A stretch of DNA of 64,000 bases from JADJPO01 sp046330955 (GTDB taxonomy: Bacteria; Actinomycetota; Actinomycetes; Actinomycetales; Kineosporiaceae): positions 72,390-136,389 of the forward strand of contig JAXLRT010000016.1 in NCBI GenBank assembly GCA_046330955.1. The letters run 5' to 3'. The translations under genes and the position numbers were made by a program. Within the stretch, counting starts at the first letter, position 1. Each line of letters begins with the position of its first letter. The notes below the pieces were generated by a model. That model was not told the origin of the DNA. It saw nothing but the letters and a program-made list of their open reading frames with translations, and did no database searches. Positions 34,947-43,821 of this stretch are shown here, one piece after another.

Positions 34947-36763
34947 CCGTGACCACGAACCGATCCGGCGCCGCACCGTCGGGCGCGCTGACCAGCGCGC
35001 TGACCGGCGCCGACCCGAGCCAGGCGTCCAAACCGGTGCAGGCCCCGAACCCGGCGACGGTCGCGGCCTTCCACCAGGCGCTGCTGGCGGCCCGCCAGGG
35101 CACCGCGACGCAGGACAGCCGTCCGGAGCTGCCGGAACGGGCTCGGCCCACGGTCGAGGACCGGCCCCAGGAGCGCACCCGGTCTCGGCGCCCGGCGCGC
35201 CGTCCGGCGACCGCCCGTCCCACGCCGGCATCGCCGCCCGAGGTGGCGGCCCCCATCGCTGCGCCGGCGGTGACGTCGTCCGCCACGCCGGTCACCCCGG
35301 CGACGCCGTCGGCACGGCCCGAGGCAGCGGCTCAGGCTCGTCCCGGCCGCACCGGCACCGATCCTGCGGGCGGGACCCGCACGGACTCCGACCGGGTCGG
35401 GTCGGCCCCGGCCCGATCCCAGGCCGCCGCCGCGAGCCCGGTGACGTCCGGCCCCGGCACCCAGGAGCCGAGCGAGGCTGCCTCGGCGGCAGTCGATCCC
35501 ACCCCCGGCGTCACCGCCGGATCGTTCGCGGCGGCGCTGGCCACCGCCGAGGCCGTGCCCCAGGTGGGCACGTCGACCGAGCCGGACGCCGCGCCCGGAT
35601 CGGCCCCCGCGGCAGGCCGGCTGGACACGGCCGATGGCTCCGGACCGATTGCGGTTCAGGCGGACACGGCCGCGGCGGCCCCGACGCCGGCAGTGGACCC
35701 CGCGAGCACCACGATGGTGGCAGCGGCCGTGGCTGCGACGTCCACCCCCCGCGCGGCCGGCGCATCGACGGCGCCGGTGAGCGGTGCCCGCACCGAAGGG
35801 GCCGAGGCCGCGGCGACACCAACGACCATCGAGGATTCGTCGAACGGCGGCCCGGCCGCGCCGACCCCGTCGCTCACCACAGTGCCCGAGCCACTGCCCG
35901 AGCCGCGGCCGGCACCGGCGCCCTCCTCGGGGTCGTCCGCGGCAGATCCGTTGCCGCAGAATGCCATCGCGCCGACCGCCGGCTCGCCGTCGGCAGCCGT
36001 TTCGCCGGCAGCAGCCGCCCAGGCAGCCACACCGCAGGCCGCCGCCGGCGGCGTCGGGGGGAATCCCTCACCCGCCCCGGCGGCCGACCAGCCCACCCGG
36101 TCGATCGGCTCGGTCGGCTCGGTCGGATCGGCCGAGGCCGCCGACTCCGGCTCGTCAGGCTCGTCGGCGCAGGCCGGGGCATCGGGCCCCGCCGCGGCCA
36201 CCGCCGACACCACACCGGCCACCACGCCCGTCACCGGTGGCGTCCAGGCGCCTGCCGCCGCGGCGCCCACCGCGGGGACCGAACCGGCACGCACGCCTCA
36301 TGCGCCGGGCAGCCCGCAGGATCTGGCCGCCCAGGTGGTCAAGCACGTCAGCGGCCTGCGGACCCTGCGCGACGGCACCCACCGCACGGTGATGCACCTG
36401 TCGCCCGACCACCTCGGCGATCTGACCGTGACGATCGATGTCCGGGGGGCGAGCGTGCAGTTGTCGATGTCGGGCGAGGCCACCGCCATCGCCACGTTGC
36501 GCGAGGGCATGAACCACCTCAGGGACCAACTCTCCGACGCGGGGCTCGATCTCGGCTCGGTGGCATTGCAGGACAGCGCGACCGAGGGCTCCCCACAGCG
36601 CCGTCCGGGTGCCGGGGAGAGCGACGGGCGGCCCGGCGGCGCCCCGGGACGATCCGAGGCCCGGCCGGGTAGCGAGCGGACGGCGTCCCGCTTCGACCGG
36701 GACGACGCCCGGTCGGCCACTCGGGTGATCTCCTCCACGGAGGGCTTCGATGTCCGGGTCTGA
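34943..36763 (+). CDS. fliK: Flagellar hook-length control protein FliK
   Basis: The 606-residue protein has an extremely Ala/Pro/Thr-rich, presumably disordered first ~450 residues, suited to a molecular ruler. The conserved C-terminal domain (~475-550) includes LSPDHLGDLTVTIDVRGASV and LREGMNHLRDQLSDAGLDLG, the part that switches export specificity at FlhB. ATG 34943 overlaps the preceding hydrolase gene by ATGA. The Ala/Pro bias also produces long shadow frames on both strands. Confidence 0.92.
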   Translation: MTVTTNRSGAAPSGALTSALTGADPSQASKPVQAPNPATVAAFHQALLAARQGTATQDSRPELPERARPTVEDRPQERTRSRRPARRPATARPTPASPPEVAAPIAAPAVTSSATPVTPATPSARPEAAAQARPGRTGTDPAGGTRTDSDRVGSAPARSQAAAASPVTSGPGTQEPSEAASAAVDPTPGVTAGSFAAALATAEAVPQVGTSTEPDAAPGSAPAAGRLDTADGSGPIAVQADTAAAAPTPAVDPASTTMVAAAVAATSTPRAAGASTAPVSGARTEGAEAAATPTTIEDSSNGGPAAPTPSLTTVPEPLPEPRPAPAPSSGSSAADPLPQNAIAPTAGSPSAAVSPAAAAQAATPQAAAGGVGGNPSPAPAADQPTRSIGSVGSVGSAEAADSGSSGSSAQAGASGPAAATADTTPATTPVTGGVQAPAAAAPTAGTEPARTPHAPGSPQDLAAQVVKHVSGLRTLRDGTHRTVMHLSPDHLGDLTVTIDVRGASVQLSMSGEATAIATLREGMNHLRDQLSDAGLDLGSVALQDSATEGSPQRRPGAGESDGRPGGAPGRSEARPGSERTASRFDRDDARSATRVISSTEGFDVRV

Positions 36764-36844
36764 TCCGTCGAACACCTTGATTACCAGGACAACCGGCCGA
36801 CGGGTAGTCGACGGCCACCGTCAGCGAAAGGACAGTGCAGCCGC

Positions 36845-37327
36845 ATGAGCAGCGTGACGGGCATCGGCACCGCGAAGACGCCCACGATCACCGGGTCCGA
36901 CGGGACGACGTTCTCGACGGGCGCCGACCGCACCGCGATGGGCACCGACACGTTCCTGAAGTTGCTGGTGGCCCAGTTGCAGTACCAGGACCCGAGCAAC
37001 CCGACCGACTCGTCGCAGTTCATGGCGCAGACGGCCCAGTTCACCGCGGTCGAGAAGATGCAGCAGCTCACCGAGTTGCAGCAGCAGGTGCTGGACTCCT
37101 CACGCAGCCAGACCGCCACCTCGCTGGTCGGGCGCACGGTCACCTACACCGACGCCTCCGGAGCCAGCCGAACCGGCCTGGTCACCGCCGCCACGCTGGG
37201 CTCCTCGACCCCCAATCTGACGATCGACGGCCTGAAGATCGAACTGACGGCGGTGACGGGGGTCTCGACCACCCCGGCCGGCACGTCGTCCGGCACCTCC
37301 ACGAGCACCTCGTCCGGCAGCAGCTGA
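36845..37327 (+). CDS. flgD: Flagellar hook cap protein FlgD
   Basis: The 160-residue hook-assembly cap protein has the conserved N-terminal core TFLKLLVAQLQYQDPSNPTD and FMAQTAQFTAVEKMQQLTEL. SLVGRTVTYTDASG follows, and a Ser/Thr-rich tail (TSSGTSTSTSSGSS) ends it. It lacks the larger C-terminal FlgD domains, which is common in Gram-positives. A GAAAGGA element precedes it. Confidence 0.94.
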   Translation: MSSVTGIGTAKTPTITGSDGTTFSTGADRTAMGTDTFLKLLVAQLQYQDPSNPTDSSQFMAQTAQFTAVEKMQQLTELQQQVLDSSRSQTATSLVGRTVTYTDASGASRTGLVTAATLGSSTPNLTIDGLKIELTAVTGVSTTPAGTSSGTSTSTSSGSS

Positions 37328-37454
37328 ACGAGGATCCCACTCGGTGGCGGCTCAGCGTCGACCCGTCACCGTGCACCACCCCGACGGCACGAAGCCTCTC
37401 GGGCCTTCCGGCACGGACGCCGACTTCTGAGTTGTCCCGTCACTGGAGGACCCG

Positions 37455-38654
37455 TTGCTTCGCTCCCTCTTCTCCGGCATCACCGGTCTGCGTCAACACC
37501 AGACCTTGATGGACGTCACGTCGAACAACATCGCCAACGTCAACACGACCGGTTTCAAGGGCAGTGCCACCACCTTCGAGGACACGCTGAGCCAGATCGT
37601 GCGCAGCGCCGGCACCCCCACCCCCGGCCTGGGCGGTCTCAACCCGGCCCAGATCGGCCTCGGCGTGCAGCTGGGCGCCATCACGACGAACTTCCGGCAG
37701 GGCTCGGCGCAGAGCACCGGCCGCACCACCGACCTGATGATCCAGGGCGACGGGTTCTTCGTGGTGACCAACGGGGTGCAGCAGTCGTACACCCGCGCCG
37801 GTGCCTTCAACTTCGACACCAACGGCCGGCTGGTGAACTCCGAGGGCATGCGGGTGCAGGGCTGGCCCGGGGTGAACGGGGCGATCAACACCGACGGCCC
37901 GTTGGGCGACATCATGGTGCCGGCCGGCACCATGATCCCACCGACCGCCTCGAGCCAGGTCACCATGGCAGGCAACATCACCACCGGTACCTCCACGACG
38001 CTGACCCTGGGCGCCACGGTGTACGACAAATCCGGTGTGGCGCACTCGGTCTCGGTCCTGCTCACGCCGTCGTCCGGCACCTTCACGGTGGACGTCACCG
38101 ACCTGACCGATCCGGCCTCGACCCCGGCCGCCGGGGCGCTGGCGTTCACCGGTACCGGTGGCTACGACGCCGCCAACTCCACCTCGGCGAGCCTGACCCT
38201 GGCCGACGGGACGGCGATCACCTTCGACATGACCGGTGCCAGCCTCTACGGCGGGCCGAAGTCGCTGTCGGTGACGGCGACGGACGGCGCTGCCGCCGGC
38301 AGCCTGCAGCAGTTCCAGATCGATCAGGACGGCACCATCATCGGCCTCTTCAGCAACCAGCAGAAGCAGCGGCTGGGCAAGCTGGCGTTGGCGAACTTCA
38401 CCAACCCGAGCGGCCTCGAGAAGGTCGGCAACACCGCGTTCGTCGAGACCAGCAACTCGGGCCTGCCACAGATCGGCGTCGCCGGCAGCGGTGGCCGAGG
38501 CACGCTGCTCGGATCCACCCTGGAGATGAGCAACGTCGACCTGGCGCAGGAGTTCACCAACATGATCATCGCGCAGCGCGGGTTCCAGGCGAACTCGCGG
38601 GTGATCACCACCAGCGACCAGATGCTGCAGGAGCTGGTGGATCTCAAGCGATGA
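37455..38654 (+). CDS. flgE: Flagellar hook protein FlgE
   Basis: The 399-residue hook protein has the N-terminal MDVTSNNIANVNTTGFKGS, the middle GDGFFVVTNGVQQSYTRAGA and the C-terminal NVDLAQEFTNMIIAQRGFQA of rod/hook proteins. TTG 37455 with GGAGG eight bases upstream is the best start because it preserves MLRSLFSGITGLRQHQTLM. Codirectional with flgD; an inverted repeat and a FliA-type promoter candidate follow. Confidence 0.95.
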   Translation: MLRSLFSGITGLRQHQTLMDVTSNNIANVNTTGFKGSATTFEDTLSQIVRSAGTPTPGLGGLNPAQIGLGVQLGAITTNFRQGSAQSTGRTTDLMIQGDGFFVVTNGVQQSYTRAGAFNFDTNGRLVNSEGMRVQGWPGVNGAINTDGPLGDIMVPAGTMIPPTASSQVTMAGNITTGTSTTLTLGATVYDKSGVAHSVSVLLTPSSGTFTVDVTDLTDPASTPAAGALAFTGTGGYDAANSTSASLTLADGTAITFDMTGASLYGGPKSLSVTATDGAAAGSLQQFQIDQDGTIIGLFSNQQKQRLGKLALANFTNPSGLEKVGNTAFVETSNSGLPQIGVAGSGGRGTLLGSTLEMSNVDLAQEFTNMIIAQRGFQANSRVITTSDQMLQELVDLKR

Positions 38655-38664
38655 CGCCGCCCGC

Positions 38665-38731
38665 GTGATCGCCGTCTGATCGCCGTCCGCACCCGATTCA
38701 GGGTGGGATTGCGCGATCTGACGGCGATCAC
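38665..38731. repeat. Inverted repeat downstream of flgE (GTGATCGCCGTC type)
   Basis: GTGATCGCCGTC (38665-38676) and GACGGCGATCAC (38720-38731) are perfect 12-base arms around 43 bases. Inside, GATCGC/GCGATC and CACCC/GGGTG extend the pairing to a GATTCA apex. It starts ten bases after the flgE stop and may end that transcript. Confidence 0.6.
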
Positions 38732-38744
38732 CGCGGCCCGGCGG

Positions 38745-38772
38745 CTCATACCTGGCCGCCGGGTGCCGATGC
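38745..38772 (+). promoter_or_regulatory. FliA-type promoter candidate for flbD-motAB-fliL operon
   Basis: CTCATA (38745-38750), a 14-base spacer and GCCGATGC (38765-38772) repeat the pattern before fliC. The flbD GTG is 50 bases further on. Confidence 0.55.
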
Positions 38773-38821
38773 GAGAGGTGAGGCCACGGAACGGCCTCCC
38801 GAGGATCCAAGGACGGACGCC

Positions 38822-39178
38822 GTGATCATCCTGACCCGATTGGGCGGCCACGAGGTGGCCGTGAACCCCGACCTGATCGAGCGTGCCGAACCGACGCCCG
38901 ACACGGTGCTCACGATGATCGACGGTCACAAGATCATCGTGGCCGAGCCCCTCGCCGAGGTGGTCGAGCTGATCCGCACCTGGCGCGCCACCGTGGTGGC
39001 CCAGGCGCACGGTATCTCGCGCGCCGAGGACCTCAGCCGGGCGATCGGCCGGCACCCGTCCTTGTTCGTCACGTCGAGTCGCGCCGAACGCGAGGACCTC
39101 GACGACAGTGTGGGTGAGCACGCGGCGATGGACGCCTCGCTCGCCCGGGTGCTGCGCTTGCCGCAGCGGGGGGAGTGA
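38822..39178 (+). CDS. flbD: FlbD-family flagellar protein
   Basis: The N-terminal ~60 residues (MIILTRLGGHEVAVNPDLIE, TVLTMIDGHKIIVAEPLAEV) match the small FlbD (SwrD-like) proteins found next to motA in Gram-positive flagellar operons. There they support motor torque. Total length 118 exceeds the usual 60-80; the extra ~45 residues are charged and not recognised. GTG 38822. motA follows by three bases. Confidence 0.85.
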   Translation: MIILTRLGGHEVAVNPDLIERAEPTPDTVLTMIDGHKIIVAEPLAEVVELIRTWRATVVAQAHGISRAEDLSRAIGRHPSLFVTSSRAEREDLDDSVGEHAAMDASLARVLRLPQRGE

Positions 39179-39181
39179 GCC

Positions 39182-39964
39182 ATGGACCCGGCAGCCATTC
39201 TCGGCATCGTGGTCGCCTTCGCGGCGATCATGATCTCGAACGTCCTGGAGGGTGGTAACCCCGCCCACCTGTTCGCGCCCGCGGCGCTGATCCTGATCTT
39301 CGTCGGCACGCTGTCCGTGTCGATGTCCTCGACCACGCTGCCGGGCACCATCGGCGCCATCAAGTGGATGATCTACGGGTTCACGGCCAAGAAGGTCGAC
39401 ATGAACAACGCGATCGAGCCACTGATCAAGATGGCCGAGAAGGCCCGGCGAGAAGGACTGTTGGCGTTGGAGTCCGAGATCGAGTCGATCGAGGACGAGT
39501 TCATGAAGCGCGGCCTGCAGCTCGCGGTCGACGGCACCGATCCGGACGACCTGTACGAGATCTTGTCCGCCGAGGTCAAGGCGATGAAGGCGGCCGCGGT
39601 CAAGGGCGCCACGTTCTGGAGCGACGCCGGCGCCTACTCCCCCACGATCGGCATCATCGGTACCTGTATGGGCCTGATCCACGCCCTGGGCAACCTCGAC
39701 AAGCCCGAGAAGCTCGGCGAGATGATCGCCGCGGCCTTCCTCGCGACCCTGTGGGGCATCATGTCCGCCAACGTGATGTTCCTGGCCTGGGGTAAGCGCA
39801 TCAAGGCCTGCAACGCCCTCGAGGCGAACTACAAGGAGATCATCATCGACGGCGTGCTGGCCATTCAGGCCGGCGCCAACCCGCGGGTGGTGGCCACCAA
39901 GCTGCGCTCGAAGATCGTGGCCGACGTGCCCGGTGGTCCGCCGGCCGCCAAGGAAGCGGCATGA
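39182..39964 (+). CDS. motA: Flagellar motor stator protein MotA
   Basis: The 260-residue stator subunit has four membrane segments and the cytoplasmic charged loop AEKARREGLLALESEIESIE that acts on FliG. The channel-forming segments include SDAGAYSPTIGIIGTCMGLI and AAAFLATLWGIMSANVMFL. Four-base overlap with motB indicates balanced synthesis. Confidence 0.97.
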   Translation: MDPAAILGIVVAFAAIMISNVLEGGNPAHLFAPAALILIFVGTLSVSMSSTTLPGTIGAIKWMIYGFTAKKVDMNNAIEPLIKMAEKARREGLLALESEIESIEDEFMKRGLQLAVDGTDPDDLYEILSAEVKAMKAAAVKGATFWSDAGAYSPTIGIIGTCMGLIHALGNLDKPEKLGEMIAAAFLATLWGIMSANVMFLAWGKRIKACNALEANYKEIIIDGVLAIQAGANPRVVATKLRSKIVADVPGGPPAAKEAA

Positions 39965-41085
39965 GCGGGGGCGGTGACCACGGTGGTGGCGGGCACAAGC
40001 GCCGCGGTGGCCACGACGAAGAGCACGAGGAGCACGAGAACCACGAGCGGTGGCTGGTCAGCTACGCCGACATGATGACCCTGCTGATGGTGCTGTTCAT
40101 CGTCATGTTCGCCGTCAGCCAGGTGGACATGAAGAAGTTCGCCGCCCTCAAGAACGGTCTCAAGGCCGGTTTCGGTGCCCCGGTGGCGATTCTCAACGGT
40201 GGTGACCATCTGCTCGACCCGGGCGGTGCGATCGCTCCGGACAGCGTGAACCTGGCCGGCTCCGCCGCCGGCGACACCCGGACCGCGAACGAGAATCCCC
40301 AGGTCTCGCCGGAGAAGGTCGCCCAGCTGGTCAACTCGCTGGCGAAGGCTGCGGCGGCCAAGGAGGCATCCAAGCTGACCAAGGCGCAGAAGGACATCGA
40401 AAAGGCCCTGGCCGCAGCGGGTTTGTCCAAGAGCGCCACGTTCCGCATCGACGAGCGCGGCCTCGTGGTCACCATCGCCACCGACAAGGTGCTGTTCGAC
40501 AACGGCAGCGCCGTCCTGCAGCCCAAGGGGCAGCAGATCCTCGACGTGATCACCCCGACCCTGGCGGGGCTGCCGAACCGGATCAGTGTCGACGGGCACA
40601 CCAACTCGATCCCGATCCACACCGCGCAGTACCCGTCCAACTGGGAGCTGTCCACCGATCGAGCCACCCGGGTGCTGCGCTACCTGGCCCAGAAGATCCC
40701 GGTGGACCGGATGTCGGCCACGGGTTTCGCCGACACCCGGCCGTTGCAGACCGGTACCGGCGCCACCGCCCTGCGGGTCAACCGGCGGGTCGAGATCGTC
40801 GTCCTGGCCTCGATCGACAACTCCGCCGGGCGCGCGGTGGCGGCGGCCGCCAACGACAAGACCGCCACCGAGGACGCGGCCGACACGACCGAGACCAGCG
40901 ACGAACAGGCGAGCGAGGGCGCGGCGTCCGAGGGCGAGGAGACGACGGACGACGAGGCGACCGCCGAGGAGTCCTCCGATCCCACCGACGAACCGAGCGC
41001 CGAACCCAGCACGGAGCCCAGCGCCGAACCCAGCGAGGAGCCCACCCCGACCGAGGAGGCCGGCCCCACCCTCGACAACCCCTGA
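39961..41085 (+). CDS. motB: Flagellar motor stator protein MotB
   Basis: The 374-residue stator subunit has one membrane helix with the ion-carrying aspartate at residue 37 (SYADMMTLLMVLFIVMFA). A plug region and an OmpA-like peptidoglycan-binding domain (~155-285) follow, with KVLFDNGSAVLQPKG, VDGHTNSIPIH and NWELSTDRATRVLRYL. Unusually, the C-terminal ~80 residues are acidic and proline-rich, with EPSAEPSTEPSAEPSEEP repeats that may reach into the thick wall. Confidence 0.96.
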   Translation: MSGGGDHGGGGHKRRGGHDEEHEEHENHERWLVSYADMMTLLMVLFIVMFAVSQVDMKKFAALKNGLKAGFGAPVAILNGGDHLLDPGGAIAPDSVNLAGSAAGDTRTANENPQVSPEKVAQLVNSLAKAAAAKEASKLTKAQKDIEKALAAAGLSKSATFRIDERGLVVTIATDKVLFDNGSAVLQPKGQQILDVITPTLAGLPNRISVDGHTNSIPIHTAQYPSNWELSTDRATRVLRYLAQKIPVDRMSATGFADTRPLQTGTGATALRVNRRVEIVVLASIDNSAGRAVAAAANDKTATEDAADTTETSDEQASEGAASEGEETTDDEATAEESSDPTDEPSAEPSTEPSAEPSEEPTPTEEAGPTLDNP

Positions 41086-41156
41086 GCTCGCCCGACAGAT
41101 CAAGGCCGCACCCGGATCAGCCGACGTAGTGAGGAGGGCTGACGAAGGGAAACACC

Positions 41157-41612
41157 GTGGCCGACAAGGACGAGAGCAAGGACGACGCCAAGGGTGGCGG
41201 GGGCAAGAAGAAGCTCATCATGATCATCGCTGCGGTGGCGGTGCTCGGTGGCGCGGCGTTCTTCTTCCTCAAGCCGAGCGGCGACGCCGCGGCGGCCGGG
41301 GCCAAGCCCACGCCGTCCGTCTCGCACGCCCCGGGGCCGATCGTGCAGCTCGACGCGATCTCGATCAACCTGGCGGGCGGTCACTTCCTCAAACTCGGCC
41401 TGGCCCTGCAGGCCTCGGCCACGGTGAAGGAGGACGTCTCCGGAGCCAAGGCGCTGGACGCCGCGATCGCCCTGTTCAGCAACATGACGATGGACGAGCT
41501 CACCCCGGTCAAGGGCCGCGAGCGCGCCAAGAAAGAACTCGTCAAAGAGGTCACCGAGCTCTACGAGGACGAGGTCTACGACGTCTACTTCACCGAGTTC
41601 GTGATGCAGTGA
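41157..41612 (+). CDS. fliL: Flagellar basal body-associated protein FliL
   Basis: The 151-residue single-span protein has a short cytoplasmic N-terminus (DESKDDAKGGGGKKK), a membrane helix (LIMIIAAVAVLGGAAFFFL) and a stomatin-like outer domain (AISINLAGGHFLKLGLALQA, ending VYDVYFTEFVMQ). It supports stator function. Start is GTG 41157. Confidence 0.93.
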   Translation: MADKDESKDDAKGGGGKKKLIMIIAAVAVLGGAAFFFLKPSGDAAAAGAKPTPSVSHAPGPIVQLDAISINLAGGHFLKLGLALQASATVKEDVSGAKALDAAIALFSNMTMDELTPVKGRERAKKELVKEVTELYEDEVYDVYFTEFVMQ

Positions 41613-41645
41613 CCCGCCTGCTCAAGACCTGTCCGGGGCCGTCCG

Positions 41646-42566
41646 ATGCCTGCTGATGTGAGTACCGGCGCGAGCAGCAACCTGCGCCGCCGGCGGGGCG
41701 AGGCACGCACCTACGACTTCCGGCGGCCGGTCCGGCTGGCGCGTGAACACGCGCACCTGCTGCGGGTGGCGATGCAGACCTTCGGGCGCCAGTCCACCAC
41801 GGTGCTCACCACGAGCCTGCGCGCGGTGTGCCAGATCGGGGCGCCGCAGATCGAGGAACTGAGCTACGACGAGTTCCTGTCCGGCATGAAGGACCACTCG
41901 GTGTGCGCGGTGCTCAACCTGGAACCCTGGTCGGGCAAGGCGTTGATGACATTCGACCTCGCCACCCTGCTGACCATGATCGATCACCAGCTCGGCGGCA
42001 TGGGCAGCGAGAAGCAGCCCGAGCGACCCCTGACCGACATCGAGCAGGCGCTGGTCCGCCAGCTCATCACCCGGCTGCTCAACGAACTGGCCTACGCCCT
42101 GGAACCGATCACCAAAGGCGTTCGGCCGCAACTGCTCGCGCTCGAGGCCGATGCCCGGTTCGTGCAGGCGGCGGCGTCCACCGACCCCGTGGTGGTGGCC
42201 CGCATGGACCTGTCGGTGGGCCAGCGCGAGAGCCAGCTGTCGTTGTGCCTGCCCTACGCGATGCTCTCGCCCGCACTCGATCTGGCGACCCATCACGATG
42301 ACGGCGATGCGACCCGGGTGCGCACCACGGCGGCGCTGCAGACCCAACGACGGCTCACCGAGGTGGATGTCGACGTCGCCATCCGGTTCGAGCCGTTGCG
42401 CATGTCGTCCCAGGCCATCGGCCGGCTCGCCGTCGGCGACGTGATCGCCTTCCCGCACCGCACCACCACCCCGATGGCGGTGACCTCGGCGTCCACGGTG
42501 TTCGCCCATGCCATTCCCGGCGCCTCGGGACGCAAACTCGCCGTCCTGATCGTCTCAGCCCGTTGA
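41646..42566 (+). CDS. fliM: Flagellar motor switch protein FliM
   Basis: The 306-residue C-ring protein has YDFRRPVRLAREHAHLLRVA near the start, the central LATLLTMIDHQLGGMGSE and a C-terminal SpoA-like domain. Before the YDFRRP block there is only a short basic N-terminus; a clear CheY-P-binding LSQxEID-type motif is not visible. No chemotaxis genes lie in the window, so the CheY input is uncertain. Confidence 0.93.
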   Translation: MPADVSTGASSNLRRRRGEARTYDFRRPVRLAREHAHLLRVAMQTFGRQSTTVLTTSLRAVCQIGAPQIEELSYDEFLSGMKDHSVCAVLNLEPWSGKALMTFDLATLLTMIDHQLGGMGSEKQPERPLTDIEQALVRQLITRLLNELAYALEPITKGVRPQLLALEADARFVQAAASTDPVVVARMDLSVGQRESQLSLCLPYAMLSPALDLATHHDDGDATRVRTTAALQTQRRLTEVDVDVAIRFEPLRMSSQAIGRLAVGDVIAFPHRTTTPMAVTSASTVFAHAIPGASGRKLAVLIVSAR

Positions 42567-42594
42567 CCCTCGCCCACCACCAGGAGGCCGTCCC

Positions 42595-43374
42595 GTGAGC
42601 TTCTCCGCCTCGCCGCTCGTCCCCGACGCGCAGGCGCCTGCCTCGGACGCCGACGCCTGGGCGCGCACCGCGCAACGGGTGATCGCTGCGGTCACCGAAG
42701 CGCTGCCGCAGGTGCCGAGCGCCTCACCGCTGGTCGTCGGCGAACCCGCCTCGGACGTCGCGGCCGCCGTGCTGCCGGACCCGGCCGGGGCCGCGGTCAC
42801 CGGCTACCTGGGCAGTGGCTCGGAGGGCAAGGCGCTGCTGGTCGTCGGTCAGGACCTGGTCGAGGCGCTGTCCGGCACCCCGTTCGGCGCCGTCGAGCCC
42901 GCGCAGGCCCTCAAACCCGCCCTCGAGTCCCTGGCCGCAGCCCTCGGCAGCCGCCTCGACGGCGAACCGACCGGCATTGGCGTCGAGGACTGCCTCGAGG
43001 TGCTCACCGGGGGCGTCACCGTGCTGGTCCCGCTGATGCTGGACGACACCGTGGCCGCCTTCGTGGGCGTCACCCTCAACGACCCGCCGCCGGCCCAGCG
43101 CAGCACCACCACCGCCATGGCCGGCAAGAGCTGGGGCATCGACATGCTGCGCGATGTCGAGATGGAGGTGACCTGCGAGCTGGGCCGCACCCGCATGACG
43201 GTGCGCCAGTTGCTGGCCCTGGCCCCCGGCGATGTCGTCGAGCTCGACCGCTTGGCCGGCGCCCCCGCCGACCTGCTGGTCAACGGCACCCTGCTGGCCC
43301 GCGGCGAGGTCGTCGTGGTCGACGAGAGCTTCGGGCTGCGCATCACCGAGATCGTCACCCAGGACGCCATCTGA
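42595..43374 (+). CDS. fliN: Flagellar motor switch protein FliN
   Basis: The C-terminal ~80 residues form the SpoA domain: LRDVEMEVTCELGRTRMTVR, LLALAPGDVVELDRLAGAPA and NGTLLARGEVVVVDESFGLR. At 259 residues it is longer than enterobacterial FliN (~137). The N-terminal ~160 residues may be a CheC/FliY-like domain (AQALKPALESLAAALGSRLD), but the phosphatase motif is not clear. It starts at GTG 42595 with GGAGG upstream. Confidence 0.92.
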   Translation: MSFSASPLVPDAQAPASDADAWARTAQRVIAAVTEALPQVPSASPLVVGEPASDVAAAVLPDPAGAAVTGYLGSGSEGKALLVVGQDLVEALSGTPFGAVEPAQALKPALESLAAALGSRLDGEPTGIGVEDCLEVLTGGVTVLVPLMLDDTVAAFVGVTLNDPPPAQRSTTTAMAGKSWGIDMLRDVEMEVTCELGRTRMTVRQLLALAPGDVVELDRLAGAPADLLVNGTLLARGEVVVVDESFGLRITEIVTQDAI

Positions 43375-43422
43375 CCCGCCCGCCCGCTACGTCACCACCC
43401 GTCCCGACCCCGTGAGGATGCC

Positions 43423-43818
43423 GTGAACACCGCCGACGACCTGGCCCTGCTCGGCCGGGTCGTGCTGTCGCTGATGGTGGTGACCATGATCGCGGTGGTG
43501 CTGGCCCGGTTCCTGCGCCGCACGGGGGTGCGCGGGCCCGGTGCCGGGCTGCGGGTGATCGATCGGGTGGGGCTGTCCCGCGAGGCCAGCCTGGCGGTGG
43601 TGCAGGTGGGCGATTCCGCGCTGGTGCTGGGGATCACCGCCCAGTCGGTGAACCTGCTGACGACGTTGGACGCCGCGTCCCTGCCGACCCCGGACGCCGC
43701 CGCGGCGACCCTCACCGAGCCGGGCACCCCGCGGCGTGCCCCCAGCGGCGCGGTCCTCGACCCCCGCACCTGGAAGCAGGGCCTCGAGGCCCTGCGCGAC
43801 CTCACCGCCCGGCGCTGA
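43423..43818 (+). CDS. fliO: Flagellar biosynthesis protein FliO
   Basis: The 131-residue protein has one membrane segment (LGRVVLSLMVVTMIAVVLAR) and a FliO-like cytoplasmic domain (RVIDRVGLSREASLAVVQVG, ALVLGITAQSVNLLTTL). It helps assemble FliP in the export gate. The GTG start and place between fliN and fliP support the call. Confidence 0.9.
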   Translation: MNTADDLALLGRVVLSLMVVTMIAVVLARFLRRTGVRGPGAGLRVIDRVGLSREASLAVVQVGDSALVLGITAQSVNLLTTLDAASLPTPDAAAATLTEPGTPRRAPSGAVLDPRTWKQGLEALRDLTARR

Positions 43819-43821
43819 CCC

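Noticed and set aside
37398..37426. Possible FliA-type promoter before flgE (CTCGGG-N15-GCCGACTT)
   Set aside because: Only partial agreement in both boxes; could be chance in GC-rich DNA.
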